DNA of 33,054 nt from Brevinematales bacterium. Its GTDB lineage: Bacteria; Spirochaetota; Brevinematia; Brevinematales; JAOACQ01. Shown here in pieces: positions 31,242-33,054 of the stretch. Both the position numbers and the translations under genes were made by a program. Location of the stretch: positions 1-33,054 of the forward strand of contig JAOACQ010000093.1 of NCBI GenBank assembly GCA_026417755.1, given 5' to 3'. Position 1 is the stretch's first letter. Every line of letters starts with the position of its first letter. The notes beneath the pieces were generated by a model. The model saw only the letters and a list, made by a program, of their open reading frames with translations. It made no database searches and was not told the origin of the DNA.

Positions 31242-32386
31242 TGTTGAATTTAAGAAAAGTTGATGGTTTTCTTCTTTTTATTTTTATTCTTTTGATAGTT
31301 CTTGGTAACCTAACTGTTTATACATCTAGTTATTTTGTTGCCAAGAGACTTACTGGTAATCCTTACTATTTCTTTATAAGGCAACTTATATGGACAATCC
31401 CTTCTTTATTAAGTTTACTGTTTTTTGCAAATTATAATTACACAAATCTTAGAAAGTTAACCAAACCTATGATTCTACTTACTTTCATCTTACTTCTTCT
31501 TGTCTTTGTTCCCGGAATTGGAAAAGAAAGTGGTGGGGCAAGAAGATGGATTAATTTGAGGCTTTTTGATTTTAATCCTTCTGAATTTGCAAAACTTTCT
31601 ATAATTATTTATCTATCCCACATACTCACAAAGAAAAGAGGCAAGATAGAAGATTTTACTTTTGGACTTTTGCCACCATTACTTCTTGTTTCTGCGATAT
31701 TTTTCATCATTCTTATGCAATCTGGTTTTTCCACTGCTTCTATTCTTCTTGTTACCGCTTTTCTGATGTTTTTCATAGGAGGAGCTTCATTAACACATAT
31801 TTTTTCTATTGGCTTACTTAGCCTTCCCGTCCTGATATTTTTTATCTGGAAAGTTTCATATAGAATGGCTCGAATAGCCTCATTCTTAAATCCATGGGCA
31901 GATCCATTCGGCAAAGGTTATCACCTTATTCAATCAATCAAGGCTTTTGCAAACGGAGGTCTACTTGGAGTTGGGTTTGGTAATGGAGTTCAAAAAATAT
32001 CAGCATTACCAGCTCCTCATACAGATTTTATATTTTCGGTTATAGTAGAAGAATTTGGAATTATTGGTGGATTAACTGTAAGTATTATTTACCTGCTTAT
32101 TTTTATTAAAGGAATGCTTATTGCAAAAAATACTGAAGACAATTTTGGAGCCTTGTTAGCATTTGGAATTGTAACATTATTTTCTCTTCATGCCTTTCTC
32201 AACATAGCTATAACAACAGGGACAATTCCTCCAACTGGAGTTTCACTACCTTTTCTCAGTTATGGAGGTTCATCAAGTTTGATTTTATCTATCTCTTGTG
32301 GAATACTTCTTAATATTTCAAAAAATACTAGCCATCTAAAAGCCAATAAAAAAGAGATTGAAAAAATAATTAATGAAGGTTTTTAA
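31241..32386 (+). CDS. ftsW: FtsW-type septal peptidoglycan polymerase (SEDS family)
   Basis: 381 residues with about ten membrane helices. SEDS proteins polymerise lipid II. The catalytic-region features are present: GGARRWINL with the following FNPSEFAKL, GNGVQKISALPAPHTDFIFSVI (in part) with the conserved Asp, and TGVSLPFLSYGGSSSL. The GNGVQK-x5-P-PHTDF form is that of FtsW rather than RodA. No pbp2/ftsI partner or mur genes are adjacent; a RodA-like role cannot be fully excluded. The ATG shares a base with the nadB stop (TAATG), suggesting re-initiation. No clear terminator follows. Confidence 0.88.
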   Translation: MLNLRKVDGFLLFIFILLIVLGNLTVYTSSYFVAKRLTGNPYYFFIRQLIWTIPSLLSLLFFANYNYTNLRKLTKPMILLTFILLLLVFVPGIGKESGGARRWINLRLFDFNPSEFAKLSIIIYLSHILTKKRGKIEDFTFGLLPPLLLVSAIFFIILMQSGFSTASILLVTAFLMFFIGGASLTHIFSIGLLSLPVLIFFIWKVSYRMARIASFLNPWADPFGKGYHLIQSIKAFANGGLLGVGFGNGVQKISALPAPHTDFIFSVIVEEFGIIGGLTVSIIYLLIFIKGMLIAKNTEDNFGALLAFGIVTLFSLHAFLNIAITTGTIPPTGVSLPFLSYGGSSSLILSISCGILLNISKNTSHLKANKKEIEKIINEGF

Positions 32387-32402
32387 AAAAAACAAAAAAT
32401 CT

Positions 32403-32431
32403 TTGCATTTTTTTTAATTTTATATTATCAT
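32403..32431 (+). promoter_or_regulatory. Weak candidate promoter of the flagellin-like gene
   Basis: -35 TTGCAT (32403-32408), 17-bp spacer, -10 TATCAT (32426-32431), with a start near 32438. No sigma28-type motif (TAAA...GCCGATAA) is seen. Confidence 0.35.
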
Positions 32432-32459
32432 TTAAAATAAAAGTCAGGGAGGGATTTTT

Positions 32460-33054
32460 ATGAAAATTATGGATATTATTTCTCAAAAGGTTTCACTTGA
32501 AAGTCTAAATGAAAAGAGAGAAAATTCTAAAACCAATTTAAAACTCATTAATTCAATTCATAGGAAAAGCGATTCTGTAAACATTCAAAGAAATAAAAAT
32601 GAAATCAGTTCAATCTTACAGTTGCAGGACGAATTTAACAAAAATATTACAAGTCTCAATGGTTTTATAGAAATGGATGAAAAGATAAATGAATTCCAAA
32701 AATTACCTTTAAATATGAAAGATTTTGAAAAATTATCAAGAGAATTATCTGCATTTAGTAAATCAGTTAAGTTTAATGGGGAAAACATTATATCTTATCT
32801 GAACACAGATGTGAAAAACGAGCAATCATTATACACCTTGAAAATGAATCTATCCAAAGAGATTGAAAACCTCAAAAACGTTGTTGCAAAAGAAAGAAAG
32901 GCCATAGCAACCTATCTCATTAAGAGTGAGAACAGAGACTCCTTAGCTGGCTTCTCTTCAGAAGAAGTTGTAAAAAACATCAGCCAACTCTTAAATGAAA
33001 AGAATGTTGCTACTATCTACAAAATGAAAAATAACTCAAACAGGCTGCTTTCTT
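32460..33054 (+). CDS. Flagellin-like protein (3' end beyond the window)
   Basis: The frame is open from ATG 32460 to the window edge (198 residues). A strong AGGGAGGG site lies 6 bases upstream. The protein is almost wholly helical and coiled-coil-like, with no signal peptide. Two elements recall flagellins: FNGENII at 105-111, as in the TxFNGxxLL of the N-terminal flagellin domain, and a last segment with EEVVKNISQLLNEKNVATIY leading to NNSNRLLS, like the conserved C-terminal helix that packs in the filament core. It lacks the usual N-terminal MxINxN and the long variable domain. It may be a minimal filament, hook-associated or flagellin-derived protein. The resemblance is modest. Confidence 0.5.
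   Translation, partial: MKIMDIISQKVSLESLNEKRENSKTNLKLINSIHRKSDSVNIQRNKNEISSILQLQDEFNKNITSLNGFIEMDEKINEFQKLPLNMKDFEKLSRELSAFSKSVKFNGENIISYLNTDVKNEQSLYTLKMNLSKEIENLKNVVAKERKAIATYLIKSENRDSLAGFSSEEVVKNISQLLNEKNVATIYKMKNNSNRLLS

Noticed and set aside
32387-32420. A/T-rich stretch after ftsW as an intrinsic terminator
   Set aside because: Only A- and T-runs pair and there is no GC-containing stem, so it is not convincing.

Overview
This is a 33 kb piece of an AT-rich, very compact, diderm bacterial genome. Evidence for two membranes is the MlaEFD-type lipid transport genes and at least three aromatic-rich, beta-barrel-like exported proteins. A bactofilin, FtsW, a large membrane-bound class III adenylate cyclase and a flagellin-like partial gene fit a flagellated, probably spirochaete-like lineage. 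That is an inference from gene content, not a database result. The first 30 bases are not genomic: they match the Illumina Nextera (Tn5) read-2 adapter, so base 1 is a contig end from a short-read assembly.

Layout. 31-4362 (+): a truncated barrel protein, a four-helix adenylate cyclase with two extracytoplasmic regions, and queH. 4340-5956: a small STAS protein (-), a YbjN-domain gene (+) with an unusual leader, and an HhH-GPD DNA glycosylase (-). 6028-9007: the helicase-loader candidate dciA (+), then ktrB/trkH and an exported barrel protein (-). 9077-14038 (+): der, a DUF2934 protein, an exported helical protein, a cbiM-type metal transporter and ptsI. 22752-14035 (-): a tightly packed run of twelve genes, rpsF-ssb-rpsR-rplI-dnaB-mlaE-mlaF-mlaD-rhomboid-barrel protein-queC-DUF366. 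22851-26140: a nitroreductase (-) and a large anchored propeller-like protein (+). 26140-26531 (-): RNase P RNA. 26553-27488 (-): a LysM protein with a degenerate LytM domain. 27589-32386 (+): PHP phosphoesterase, bactofilin, map, nadB, ftsW. 32460-end (+): a partial flagellin-like protein.

How it works together. Most genes are core housekeeping: translation (S6, S18, L9, Map, Der, RNase P), replication (DnaB, SSB, DciA), envelope (MlaEFD, FtsW, bactofilin, LysM/LytM) and tRNA modification (QueC makes preQ0, QueH does the last queuosine step). Nine sigma70-like promoters with 17-bp spacers can be picked out. Convergent genes overlap at their 3' ends and I see no GC-rich intrinsic terminator. 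No tRNA, insertion sequence, phage gene, CRISPR array or toxin-antitoxin pair is visible. The points most worth a second look are the queC-DUF366 fusion of reading frames, an apparently leaderless der, a ybjN leader with mutually exclusive hairpins, the degenerate LytM factor, the flagellin-like gene and the adapter at the contig end.
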